From Rhizobium lentis (lineage in GTDB: Bacteria > Pseudomonadota > Alphaproteobacteria > Rhizobiales > Rhizobiaceae), in NCBI RefSeq assembly GCF_014200175.1, contig NZ_JACHBD010000007.1:186001-250000 (forward strand): a stretch of DNA of 64,000 nucleotides, read 5' to 3'. The notes beneath the pieces were generated by a model. The model saw only the letters and a list, made by a program, of their open reading frames with translations. It was not told where the DNA came from and did no database searches. This document shows, piece after piece, positions 36,741-47,600 of this stretch. Numbering within the stretch: position 1 is the stretch's first letter; each line of letters starts with the position of its first letter. The position numbers and the translations under genes are program-made.

Positions 36741-37811
36741 TTGAGCACCATTGAAACAACACAGGTGGCGGCACGGCCCCGCAAGGGCGGTGCCAGCACG
36801 CTCGCCAAGGCGATCGGGCGGTTCCTGTTCGCCGCCGTCACCACCTATCTTGGCCTTTTGGCCGTCACCTTCTTTATCGGCCGCGTCGTGCCGATCGATC
36901 CGGTGCTCGCCATTCTCGGCGACCGCGCGCCCACCCATGTCGTTGAGCGTGTGCGCCGGGAAATGGGCTTTAATCTGCCGCTCTATGAGCAGTTTTACAT
37001 CTATGTCAAAGGCGTGCTGTCCGGCGATTTCGGCAATTCGGTGCTGACGACCAACCCTGTGATGGTCGACATCCGCCGCGTCATGCCGGCGACGATCGAG
37101 CTTGCCACACTTGGAACGTTGATCGGCGCCTGCGTCGGCGTGCCGCTCGGCGTTCTCGCCGCCGTGCGTCGCGGCAGCATCGCCGACCAGGCGGTGCGCG
37201 TCATCGGCCTGATCGGCTACTCGGTGCCGATCTTCTGGCTGGCGCTGATCTCGCTCGTCATCTTCTATGCGCAGCTGCGCTGGGTGGCCTTTCCCGGCCG
37301 CATCGACATCGTCTTCGAATATACGTTCACGCCGATCACCGGCTTCTACCTCCTCGACAGCGCCTGGCAGGGGCAATGGGACGTCTTCTACGACGTCTTC
37401 CGCCACATCATCCTGCCCGCCTCGCTGCTCGGCTATTTCTCGCTCGCCTATATCAGCCGCATGACTCGCAGCTTCATGCTGAACGAGCTGTCGCAAGAAT
37501 ATATCGTTGCCGCGCGCGCCAAGGGGCTTTCGGAAACGCGGGTGATCTGGGGCCATGCGCTGCGCAACGCCGCCGTGCCGCTCGTCACCGTCATCGCGCT
37601 TTCCTATGCCGGCCTGCTCGAAGGATCGGTGCTGACCGAGACCGTCTTCTCCTGGCCGGGCATCGGGCTCTACATCACCAACTCGCTGCAGAATGCCGAT
37701 ATGAACGCCGTGCTCGGCGGCACGATCGTCATCGGCACGGTTTTCATCGCCATCAATCTTCTGTCCGATCTTCTCTACCGGACGCTCGACCCGAGGACGC
37801 GAAACCGATGA
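36741..37811 (+). CDS. Peptide ABC transporter permease (DppB type)
   Basis: Membrane subunit of 356 residues with six predicted helices. DppB features: VPIDPVLAILGDRAP in the first periplasmic loop, FNLPLYEQFYIYVKGVLSGDFG, and the EAA-like AARAKGLSETRVIWGHALRNA. The start is TTG at 36741 with AGGA about eight bases upstream; no nearby ATG in frame would retain the first helix. Stop overlaps the next ATG. Confidence 0.92.
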   Translation: MSTIETTQVAARPRKGGASTLAKAIGRFLFAAVTTYLGLLAVTFFIGRVVPIDPVLAILGDRAPTHVVERVRREMGFNLPLYEQFYIYVKGVLSGDFGNSVLTTNPVMVDIRRVMPATIELATLGTLIGACVGVPLGVLAAVRRGSIADQAVRVIGLIGYSVPIFWLALISLVIFYAQLRWVAFPGRIDIVFEYTFTPITGFYLLDSAWQGQWDVFYDVFRHIILPASLLGYFSLAYISRMTRSFMLNELSQEYIVAARAKGLSETRVIWGHALRNAAVPLVTVIALSYAGLLEGSVLTETVFSWPGIGLYITNSLQNADMNAVLGGTIVIGTVFIAINLLSDLLYRTLDPRTRNR

Positions 37812-38743
37812 CGGCTCCCGCCAGCCCATCGCCGACGATGAGCCGCCGCGACTGGCTGCTGTCCGACCGGCCGCAATCGCGGATGCAGGCGCGCCTCGGC
37901 CGCGCCTATGTCACCTGGCGGCAGTTCACCGCAAACCGGCTTGCCGCCGTCGGCCTGCTGATTATCGTGGCGCTGCTTTTCATCGCTGCCTTCGCCGATA
38001 TCATCGCCACACACAATCCCGTCGTCGGCGATCTGCGCAATGCCCGGCTGCTGCCGCCGGGAACGGGTGAATTCCTGCTCGGCACCGACGACCAGGGCCG
38101 TGATATCCTTTCGCGGCTGATCTACGGATCGCGTTTGACGCTGCTGGTTGTCGTGCTCGTCGCCGTCATCTCGGCGCCGATCGGCCTGATCGTTGGCACC
38201 GTCTCCGGTTATGCCGGCGGCTGGGTGGATTCGACGCTGATGCGCATCACCGATATTTTCCTCGCCTTTCCGAAGCTGGTTCTGGCGCTCGCTTTCGTCG
38301 CCGCGCTCGGCCCCGGCATCCAGAACGCGATCATCGCCATCGCCATCACGTCCTGGCCGCCCTATGCCCGGATCGCGCGCGCCGAAACGCTGACGGTCCG
38401 GCGGTCCGACTATATCTCCGCGGTGAGGCTGATGGGCGCCTCGCCGCTGCGCATCATCGTGCGCCATGTGATGCCGCTCTGCATTTCCTCGCTGATCGTG
38501 CGCGTGACGCTCGACATGGCCGGCATCATCCTGACGGCCGCCGGCCTCGGCTTCCTGGGCTTGGGCGCGCAACCGCCGCTGCCGGAATGGGGCGCGATGA
38601 TCGCTTCGGGCCGGCGCTTCATCCTCGATCAATGGTGGGTGGCAGCGATGCCCGGCATCGCCATCCTCATCGTCAGCCTCGGCTTCAATCTGCTCGGCGA
38701 CGGCCTGCGCGACGCACTCGATCCGAAGGAGAGCGGCCGGTGA
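37808..38743 (+). CDS. Peptide ABC transporter permease (DppC type)
   Basis: Second membrane subunit, 311 residues. DppC signatures: HNPVVGDLRNARLLPPGTGEFLLGTDDQGRD (read as LLGTDDQGRDILSRLIYGSR) and GLGFLGLGAQPPLPEWGAMI. About six helices. The ATG overlaps the preceding stop (ATGA) and its own stop overlaps the next GTG start, so the genes are translationally coupled. Confidence 0.93.
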   Translation: MTAPASPSPTMSRRDWLLSDRPQSRMQARLGRAYVTWRQFTANRLAAVGLLIIVALLFIAAFADIIATHNPVVGDLRNARLLPPGTGEFLLGTDDQGRDILSRLIYGSRLTLLVVVLVAVISAPIGLIVGTVSGYAGGWVDSTLMRITDIFLAFPKLVLALAFVAALGPGIQNAIIAIAITSWPPYARIARAETLTVRRSDYISAVRLMGASPLRIIVRHVMPLCISSLIVRVTLDMAGIILTAAGLGFLGLGAQPPLPEWGAMIASGRRFILDQWWVAAMPGIAILIVSLGFNLLGDGLRDALDPKESGR

Positions 38744-39573
38744 CGACGCTTCTGACGGTCGACAGGCTCAAGGTCAGCTACCCCACGCGCACCGGCATGA
38801 TCGAGGCCGTGCGCGACGTCTCCTTCACGCTGGGCAAGGAAAGGCTCGGCATCGTCGGCGAATCCGGCTCCGGCAAGTCGCAGACCGGCCGGGCCATCAT
38901 GGGCCTGACGCCGAAACACGGCATCGTCGTGGCCGACAGGCTGGATTTCAGCGGTATCGATCTCCTCAAGGCCTCGGCCGGGCAACGGCGCAGGCTGCGC
39001 GGCAAACGCATCGCCATGATCCTTCAGGATCCGAAATATTCGCTCGATCCTGTGATGACGATCGGCCGGCAGATCTGCGAAACGCTGCGCACACATGAAA
39101 GGGTCGGCAAAGCGGAGGCGCGCGAGCGCGCGCTCGCCATGCTGGAGGCCGTGCAGATCCGCAATCCGAAACGCGTCTTCGACCTGCATCCGCACGAAGT
39201 TTCGGGTGGCATGGGGCAGCGGGCGATGATCGCCATGATGCTGATCGCCGGGCCGGAGCTGCTGATTGCCGACGAGCCGACTTCGGCGCTCGACGTGACG
39301 GTGCAGCTCGATGTGCTCAGAATCATGGACAGGCTGGTATCGGAGCGCGGCATGGGATTGATCTTCATCTCCCATGATTTGAGACTGGTCTCCTCTTTCT
39401 GCGATCGGGTCATCGTCATGTATGCGGGAAAGATTGTCGAGGAGCTTGCGGCCGCCGATCTCAAACATGCGCAGCATCCCTATACGCAAGGACTGTTGAA
39501 TTGCATGCCCGAGATCGGCGCGAACCGCCATCCGCTGCCGGTGCTCGACCGCAGGCCGGAGTGGGCGGCATGA
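38740..39573 (+). CDS. Peptide ABC transporter ATPase (DppD type)
   Basis: ATP-binding subunit of 277 residues. Walker A GESGSGKSQTGRAIMG near residue 40, signature HEVSGGMGQRAMIAMML, Walker B LLIADEPTSALDV, and a switch His in FISHDLRL. The start is GTG at 38740 within the stop of the permease (GTGA). The C-terminal extension that normally carries the oligopeptide-transporter Cys cluster is short here (ILNCMPEIG region reads LLNCMPEIGANRHPLP). Confidence 0.92.
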   Translation: MTTLLTVDRLKVSYPTRTGMIEAVRDVSFTLGKERLGIVGESGSGKSQTGRAIMGLTPKHGIVVADRLDFSGIDLLKASAGQRRRLRGKRIAMILQDPKYSLDPVMTIGRQICETLRTHERVGKAEARERALAMLEAVQIRNPKRVFDLHPHEVSGGMGQRAMIAMMLIAGPELLIADEPTSALDVTVQLDVLRIMDRLVSERGMGLIFISHDLRLVSSFCDRVIVMYAGKIVEELAAADLKHAQHPYTQGLLNCMPEIGANRHPLPVLDRRPEWAA

Positions 39574-40319
39574 GCGCTGCGCTCCACGTCGACAATCTCA
39601 GCGTCGTCTACGATCAATTTCACGCGCTGAAGGATGTCAGCATCGATGTCGAACGCGGTGAATCCTTCGGTCTCGTGGGCGAGTCCGGTTCGGGCAAATC
39701 CACCTTGTTGCGCGCCGTGGCCGGACTTGCGCCGATCAGCGGCGGCGCGATCCGCGTTGACGGCGAAGCATTGAAAGGCGCAAAGCGCAGCAAGGCCTTT
39801 TATCGGCGTGTGCAAATGGTCTTCCAGGATCCCTATGGTTCGTTGCATCCGCGTCAGACGATCGACCGGCTGCTGCTCGAACCGCTTGCGATTCACGGCA
39901 TCGGGGACAACGACAGGCGCATCGCGCGGGCGCTCGACGAAGTCGGCCTCGGCAATGGCTTCCGTTTCCGCTACCCGCACCAGCTCTCCGGCGGCCAGCG
40001 GCAGCGTGTGGCGATCGCCCGGGCGCTGATCGTCGAACCGTCGATCCTGCTGCTCGACGAGCCGACATCGGCGCTCGACGCCTCGGTGCAGGCGGAGGTG
40101 TTGAACCTGCTCGAGCAGATCCGCCGCGACCGCAAACTCACCTTCATTATGGTGAGCCACGATCTCGGTGTGATCACCCATATGTGCGATAGGCTCGCCG
40201 TGATGCGCAATGGCGCCGTTGTCGAACGATTGAGCTCGCAAGCGCTGGCAAAGGGCGCGGTCCAGGAGGACTACACGAAAAATTTGATGATCGCGAGCAA
40301 AGGCTTCGTCAAAGCCTGA
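39570..40319 (+). CDS. Peptide ABC transporter ATPase (DppF type)
   Basis: Second ATP-binding subunit, 249 residues. Walker A GESGSGKSTLLRAVAGL near residue 37, Q-loop FQDPYGSLHPRQTI (diagnostic of DppF/OppF), signature LSGGQRQRVAIARAL, Walker B LLLDEPTSALDA. It starts by ATGA overlap with the preceding ATPase and closes the operon. It is shorter than E. coli DppF (334 aa), lacking the C-terminal extension. Confidence 0.92.
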   Translation: MSAALHVDNLSVVYDQFHALKDVSIDVERGESFGLVGESGSGKSTLLRAVAGLAPISGGAIRVDGEALKGAKRSKAFYRRVQMVFQDPYGSLHPRQTIDRLLLEPLAIHGIGDNDRRIARALDEVGLGNGFRFRYPHQLSGGQRQRVAIARALIVEPSILLLDEPTSALDASVQAEVLNLLEQIRRDRKLTFIMVSHDLGVITHMCDRLAVMRNGAVVERLSSQALAKGAVQEDYTKNLMIASKGFVKA

Positions 40320-40408
40320 AAGGCAATCATTTCAAACTATTGAATAGAAACCAGCTGCGCTGCCGTTAAGGATAATGTTTCGTTAAAAGACGACCATTCA
40401 GCTAGACT

Positions 40409-40437
40409 ATTGACAGCTGCCCTGCTTCTGTCATGAT
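40409..40437 (+). promoter_or_regulatory. Predicted promoter of the 61-residue gene
   Basis: ATTGAC (40409-40414), 17 bases, CATGAT (40432-40437). The spacing is exact and the -35 is one base off the rhizobial consensus. Transcription would begin about 38 bases before the ATG. Confidence 0.5.
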
Positions 40438-40481
40438 CCCGTTAACGATTGTTAGCTTTCGTGATCGATGGAGGTCAAGGC

Positions 40482-40667
40482 ATGTTCTTTCTCGGTGGGA
40501 TGACCATGGGCTACCTCGATCCTCCCGCCAGAGCCGAACGCAAGGAACAGGTGACGGTCTCCATGCCTGCGGAAAACGACCGGCGCCTGATCGAGGCCTC
40601 CAACCCGCCCCAGAACGAGGCCGCCGTCGAGCGCTCGCTGATCTGGGCATGGCGCACGCTCTTCTAA
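40482..40667 (+). CDS. Small protein of unknown function (61 aa)
   Basis: Begins MFFLGGMTMGYLDPPARAER and ends AAVERSLIWAWRTLF; mostly polar in the middle. GGAGG lies seven bases before the ATG, and a promoter-like sequence is found upstream, so I take it as real. An earlier ATG at 40449 lacks a ribosome site. Not recognised. Confidence 0.6.
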   Translation: MFFLGGMTMGYLDPPARAERKEQVTVSMPAENDRRLIEASNPPQNEAAVERSLIWAWRTLF

Positions 40668-40791
40668 GAGCTGGGTGAATTTTCTCTTCCGCTCCCTCTG
40701 GATGGAAATTTATCTCTACCTACCTGATAGGGAATACGAAATATAACAGCGAGCCGCACAACCGGCCGCACGAGAACAACGGAGGCGACAT

Positions 40792-40956
40792 ATGGCAGAA
40801 CTGGGTATTTCGCATACTCACGTGAACCACTATGGTTCCGTACCGACCAAGAAGCCGCACGCCATGCGTCACAGGCTTCAGACGGTGCTCCATGGGACAA
40901 TCTTCACCGCGGCATTCCTGTTCGTGGTAGCCATGGTCTTCGGCGTCGTTGGATAG
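40792..40956 (+). CDS. Small single-helix membrane protein (54 aa)
   Basis: Reading ATG to TAG gives 54 residues: a soluble N-terminal half rich in His and Lys (ISHTHVNHYGSVPTKKPHAM) and a single hydrophobic helix near the C-terminus (IFTAAFLFVVAMVFGVVG). GGAGG is seven bases upstream of the ATG. Positive charges before the helix suggest an N-in, C-out orientation. The family is not recognised; it may be one of the many small stress or envelope proteins of rhizobia. Confidence 0.62.
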   Translation: MAELGISHTHVNHYGSVPTKKPHAMRHRLQTVLHGTIFTAAFLFVVAMVFGVVG

Positions 40957-41641
40957 TCGGCATAACAAGCCTCGGCAGGCGCCGGGGCTGCGGCTGCCGC
41001 CTTTATTGAATGCCGGACACTGTCTCGGCGTTTCAAGCCCCTTGATCATCCCTCTCCCCTTATCACGCGTTCGAAAAGAGCGCCGTCTCACGCACTCATG
41101 CGGCGCATTTTTGCTCCCGTTAATGCATGTCTCCCGGAAGTGTGCAGCGGTTCCGGGAGACATGCATTAAAACAAAGAGCTAAAGCGCGTTGCGTGAATT
41201 AAATTTGATGCGACGCGCTTTAGGTCTGGCCGGGTTCAAGTCGACGCACGCCCCGGTCGGACACCGTAAGCAGGCGAACAAGTCGCTCAAAGACAGACGA
41301 AGATCCGGAAAATTCTTCCTCTGCGCCTGCCTCGCCGCAACCGGGCGCCGGCATGCTCGCCATCCCCCGCCGCGCAAGCGCAGCAGTCAGGCGGCGCATG
41401 CCTCTTGACTTGAATTGTCCCGATGGTGTCCAACTTTTCGACATGGTTTTGCGGAGAGTGTATTGATCGCCCTCTGTCCTGGACCAGGGCTGCGCCGGGT
41501 TGCATCACTTGCCAGACGTCATTCACTCCGGCTTCATCGATCTTCGACGAATCGGAGCCCGTTCATGTAGCAGTCATGATAAGCAGTGCAAAAGGCTGAG
41601 CAAAACCAGCCATAACTTTGTTTGGATCCAGAACCGAACCC
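40957..41641. other. Gene-free region upstream of ndvB (685 bases)
   Basis: No coding gene seen. It holds the B-A composite palindrome (41121-41222). From 41223 to 41641 there is no strong open frame with a ribosome site. A CTTGAC at 41404-41409 could be a -35, but no matching -10 is found at 17 bases. The ndvB promoter should lie here. Confidence 0.6.
41121..41222. repeat. Composite palindromic repeat, module order B-A
   Basis: Module B is a perfect 19-bp stem (41121-41139 and 41151-41169, loop 11). Module A follows after 11 bases: TAAAGCGCGTTGC (41181-41193) with GCGACGCGCTTTA (41210-41222), one G.T pair. Compare the A-B element at 20205-20307. Confidence 0.78.
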
Positions 41642-44600
41642 ATGTCTATTGCCATTCTTTCTCCGAGCCTTCCTCGCGAACCCGAGATGAAGCAGATCGA
41701 TCACAATGATTCGATCCGCTCGACCTATCTTTCCATCGAGGACATCAAGGCGATGGGCGATGCAGTCGCCCGTAACGGCGTCGACAAGCTGCCGGCTTTC
41801 GCCCCTTTCGATTTCTTCGCACGCCACAAGGAAAATCAGAAGGAAATCCTGCGCGTCTATCGCACGACGGCGACGGATGTCGAGGCCGGCGAGACGATCA
41901 CGCCGGCGGCGGAATGGCTGCTCGACAACCATTATATCGTCGAAGAGGCAATTCAGGAGGTGCGGCGTGACTTCCCCCGCCGCTTCTACCGCGAATTGCC
42001 GACCATGTCTGTCGGCGGAGTCGAGATTCCGCGCACTCTGGTGCTTGCCTGGCTCTACGTCGCTCATACCCACAGCACGATCTCGCAGGAAAGTCTGACG
42101 GCGCTGGTCGACGGCTTCCAGGCCAGCGAGACGCTGAGGATCGGTGAACTCTGGGCGCTGCCTTCGCTGGTCCGCTACGTGCTCGTCGAAAACCTTCGCC
42201 GTATTTCGAGCCGTGTCGAAGCCAGCCGCCGGCTGCGCCGCCGCGCCAACGAGGCCGCCGACGAGCTGGTGCGCCTGACCGATCCGGCCAGGGCGGCCGC
42301 CTATCTGAAGACGCTGGAACCGCTGGCCGAGGACAACACCTTCTCGACGCAGTTCCTCTATCGCCTGCGTGACGGCTCGCAGACCTCGAGCCTGGCGATC
42401 ACCTGGCTCGACGCGCGGCTGGAAGAGCTTGGCCGCAACACCGAAGAGGCGACGACGGCCGAACACAGCCGTCTCTCCTCCGGCAACGTGACGATGGGCA
42501 ACATCATCCGCAGCCTGCGCGAGATCGACGACACCGAATGGTCGGTCTGGGTCGAGCAGGTCAGCCATGTCGACAAGCTGCTCTGGGAACATTCGGATTA
42601 CGGCATCCTCGATTCCGGCTCGCGCAACAAATACCGCAAGCAGATTGAGAAGCTCGCCAAACGTTCGCCGTTGACCGAGATGGAAATCGCCCAGCTGGCG
42701 CTCGATATGACGAATGCCGCCAAGGCCTCGGGCGAGGCGCAGCCGCATGAACCGAATGTCGGCGGCTTCCTGTCCGGCACGCAGCGGCCGAAGCTCGAGG
42801 CGCGGGCGAATTACCGCCCGACGATTACCCAGCATTTCGTGCGCGCCGTGCGCCAGTTCAACTGGCTGGCAATTGCCGTTCCCGTCATGCTGCTGACTGT
42901 TATTGCCATGGCTGTTGTCGGCAAGTTCATGGCGAATGCCGGCATGGGTCCGATCGAAATCGCCGTGCTGCTGATCATGTTCTCGCTGCCGGCATCGGAG
43001 GGGGCGACGGGTCTCTTCAACACGCTGCTTTCCTTCTTCGTGACGCCGGCGCGTCTCGTCGGCTACGAGTTCAAGGAGGGCATTCCGGAGGATGCGCGCA
43101 CGCTGCTCGTCGTGCCCTGCCTGATCTCGAACCGCGACAGCGTCGACGACCACGTGCGCAATCTTGAGGTCCACTATCTCGCCAATCCGCGCGGCGAGAT
43201 CTATTTCGCGCTGCTCAGCGACTGGCCGGACAGCGATGTCGAGGAGACGCCCGCCGATCTCGAGGTTCTCGACTATGCAAGGCGCGAGATCGCCAATCTC
43301 TCCGCCCGCTATGCCTATGACGGCAAGACGCGTTTCTACCTGTTGCATCGCCGCCGTCTCTACAACGCCTCGGAAGGCGTCTGGATGGGCTGGGAGCGCA
43401 AGCGCGGCAAGCTGCACGAGCTGAACATGCTGCTGCGCGGCGACCGCGACACGACCTATCTGCCGGGCGCCAATGCCGTGCCGGCCAATGTGCAATATGT
43501 CATGACGCTCGATGCCGACACGCGCCTGATGCGCGACGCCGTCACCAAGCTCGTCGGCAAGCTCTATCATCCGATCAACCGCCCGGTCATCAATCCGAAA
43601 ACCGGCCGTGTCGAAAGCGGCTACGGCGTGCTGCAGCCGCGTGTCACGCCGTCGTTGACGACGGGCAAGGACGCCTCGGTCTTCCAGCGCGTCTTTTCGA
43701 TCAACCGCGGCCTAGATCCTTATGTCTTCACGGTTTCCGACGTCTATCAGGATCTCGCCGGCGAGGGCACCTTCACCGGTAAGGGCCTCTACCATGTCGA
43801 TGCCTTCGAAGCCTCGCTGAGGGGCCGGATCGACGAGAATTCCGTCCTCAGCCACGATCTTCTCGAAGGTTCGATGGCGCGCTGCGCCCTCGTCACCGAT
43901 CTCGAGCTGGTCGAGGATTTCCCGATCCGCTACGAGGTGGAGACCTCGCGCCAGCATCGCTGGGCGCGCGGCGACTGGCAGCTCCTGCCTTATATGTTCA
44001 ATCCGAAATACGGCGTCACGGCGCTCGGCCGCTGGAAGATGTTCGACAATCTGCGCCGTTCGCTGACGCCGATCGCCTGGTTCTTCGCCTCCGTGCTCGG
44101 CTGGTATTTTATGGGCCCGCTCGGCGCGCTCGTCTGGCAGATTCTGCTGATCTTCTGCCTCTTCGTGGCGCCGACGCTGTCGCTCATCAACGGCATCATC
44201 CCGCGCACCAGCGATATCATCGCCCGCGCCCATCTCTATACGGTCTGGTCGGATATCACGGCCGCCAATGCGCAGGTCGCATTGCGGATCGTCTTCATTG
44301 CCGATTCGGCCGCCATGATGGCGGATGCGATCGGCCGTTCGCTCTACCGCCTGTTCGTCAGCCGTAAGATGATGCTGCAGTGGCGGACCGCCGCCAGCGT
44401 TCAGGCCGGCGGGCAAGGCACCCTCGCCTCTTATTACAAGCGGATGTGGCATGCGCCTGCGCTGGCGCTGCTGGCGCTTGGTTTCGCAGCCCTTCCCGGC
44501 GACAACGCCTTCCTGGTCGGCATCCCCTTCGCGCTGCTGTGGATCCTCTCGCCTGTCGTCGCCTGGTACGTCAGCCAGTCGGCCGAGACCGAGGACCGGC

Positions 44601-47600
44601 TCGAAGTCGCCGACTCCGTGTCGAGCGAGTTGCGCAAGATCGCCCGGCGCACCTGGCGCTATTTCGAGACCTTCACCACGGCCGAGCAGAATTATCTGCC
44701 GCCGGACAATATCCAGGAAACGCCGCATGTCATCGTCGCGGCCCGCACGTCGCCGACCAATATCGGCGTCTATCTGCTTTCCGTCGTGTCCGGCCGGCAT
44801 TTCGGCTGGTTCTCCTTCGAGGAGACGCTCGAGCGGTTGGAGCAGACGATTGCCACGATCGACAAAATGGAGAAATTCCGCGGCCATCTGTACAACTGGT
44901 ATCACAGCGATACGCTGCAGACGCTGGGGCCGCGTTACGTCTCGGCGGTCGACAGCGGCAATCTCGCCGGCCATCTGATCGCCGTTTCTTCGGCCTGCCG
45001 CAACTGGGCCGAGGCGCCGTCGGCCCATATGCAGGGCAATCTCGACGGTGTCGGCGATACGGCAGGCATTTTGGGCGAGGTGCTGGCGGATCTGCCGGAT
45101 GACCGCAAGACCGTGCGCCCGCTGCGCCGGCGCCTGGAAGAGCGCATTGTCGGCTTCCAGAACGCGCTTGCCGCCGTCAAGCGCGAGCACGAATTCGCCT
45201 CAATCCGCATCATCAACCTCGCCGTTCTCGCCCGCGACATCGAAAAACTCGCGGCCAATCTCGACCACGAGGTCAAGTCGAAGCAGAGCGAAGAGGTCAC
45301 CCAATGGGCGGCATCTCTCGTCAAGGTCTGCGAGGCGCATATCTCCGACAGTACCTTCGACCTTTCCAAGGTCGACGCGCTCCGGCCGCGGCTGGTGGCG
45401 CTGCGCGATAAGGCCCGCGATCTCGCGTTCTCGATGGATTTCGGCTTCCTGTTCCGGCCGGAACGGCGCCTGCTGTCGATCGGCTACCGTGTCGAAAGCG
45501 GCGAACTCGACCAGGCCTGCTACGATCTGCTGGCTTCCGAATGCCGCCTGACCAGCCTGTTCGGCATCGCCAAGGGCGACCTGCCGACGGAGCACTGGTA
45601 TCGCCTCGGACGCCAGGTGGTGCCGGTGGGATCGCGCGGCGCGCTGGTCTCCTGGTCCGGCTCGATGTTCGAATATCTGATGCCACCGCTCGTCATGCAG
45701 GAGCGCGGCGGCGGCATCCTCAACCAGACCAATAATCTGGTTGTGGTCGAGCAGATAAACTACGCCCGCAAGCTCGGTATTCCGTGGGGCATTTCGGAAG
45801 CGGCCTTCAACGCCCGCGACCATAACCTCAATTATCAATACACGAATTTCGGCGTGCCGACGCTCGGTCTGAAGCGTGGCCTCGGCCACAATGCCGTCAT
45901 CGCGCCCTATGCTTCGCTGCTCGCCAGCCAGTACGACCCGCAGGGCGCACTCGAAAATCTGCAGCGGCTGCGCAAGGTCGGTGCGCTCGGCAAGTTCGGC
46001 TTCCACGACGCGGTCGACTTCACGCCGACGCGCGTGCCGGAAGGCAAGAAATGCGCGGTGGTCTACAATTATTATGCCCACCATCACGGCATGTCGATTG
46101 CCGCCGTCGCCAACGTCGCCTTCAACGGCCATCTGCGCGAGCTCTTCCATTCCGACCCGGTCATCGAGGCGGCGGAGCTTCTACTGCAGGAAAAGGCGCC
46201 GCGCGACATTCCGGTCATGAGCGGCAAGCATGAATCGGACACGCCGGCCAGCATCCAGGACGATCTGCTGCGGCCGGAGATCAGGAAGATCAACGATCCG
46301 GCGTCGCGCGACCGCGAACTCGTATTCCTGTCGAACGGCCATTACTCGCTGATGCTGACGGCGACGGGCGCCGGCTATTCCCGCTGGAATGGTCTTTCCG
46401 TGTCCCGCTGGAAGGCCGATCCGACCGAAGACCGCTGGGGCACCTTCATCTTCCTCCGCGATACCGCCACCAACGAATGGTGGTCGGCGACAGCAGAGCC
46501 GAAGGGGGTCGAGGGCGAAAAGATCAAGGTCGAGTTCGCCGACGAAAAAGCGCAGTTCACCAAGACGATTGGTGACCTGACGAGTGAGGTGGAGTGCATC
46601 ATCGCGACAGAGCATGATGCCGAGGCTCGCCGTGTCACCCTGCTCAACATGGGCACGGAAGATCGTTTCATCGAAGTCACATCCTATCTCGAACCGGTCA
46701 TCACCTCGGATGATACCGACAATGCGCATCCGGCCTTCGCCCGCATGTTCATCAAGACCGAGATCGGCAAGCGCGGCGACGTCATCCGCGCCGAACGCAA
46801 CAAACGCGATCCGAATGAGCCGAACATCAGCATCGCCCATCTGATCGTCGACAATGCCGGCGACACCCGTCATACGGAATTCGAGACTGACCGGCGCAAG
46901 TTTATCGGCCGTGGCCGCAGCCTCGCCGATGCGGCGGCCTTCGATCCGGGTGCCACGCTTTCCGGCAGCGACGGCTTCACGCTCGACCCCGTCATGTCGC
47001 TGCGCCGCACTGTGCGTGTGCCGGCCGGCAAAAAGGTCAGCGTGTTCTTCTGGACGATCGCCGCTCCAAACCGCGACGAGGTCGACAAGGCGGTCAATCG
47101 CTACCGTCATCCCGACGCCTTCAACCATGAGCTCGTCCAGGCCTGGACGCGCACGCAGGTGCAGATGCGCCACGTCGGCGTCACCTCTCAGCAGGCGGCA
47201 GCCTTCCAGCATCTCGGACGCTACCTCGTCTATCCCGACATGCAGCTGCGCAAGGATGAAGCGACCGTCGAGGCCGGCCTTCAGTCGCAATCGGCGCTGT
47301 GGCCTTTGGCGATCTCCGGCGATTTTCCGATTTTCACGTTGCGCGTCAACGACGACATGGATCTCGACATTGCCCGCGAGGCCCTGCTGGCACAGGAATA
47401 TCTGCGCTCGCGCGGCGTCACCGCCGATCTCATCATCATGAACGAACGTGCCTCTTCCTACGCACAGGACATGCAGCACGCGCTCGACGCCATGTGCGAG
47501 AACGTGCGCCGCATCGGCCAGGCCGACGGATTGCGTCAGCATATCTTCGCGGTTCGAAAGGATCTGATGGAGGAGAGCACCTATCGTGCGGTGATCGCGG

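Noticed and set aside
35058..37829. 923-codon open frame on the minus strand across the peptide ABC genes
   Set aside because: It is an antisense shadow produced by GC-rich codon bias; the plus-strand genes have clear family motifs, signal peptide and overlapping starts.
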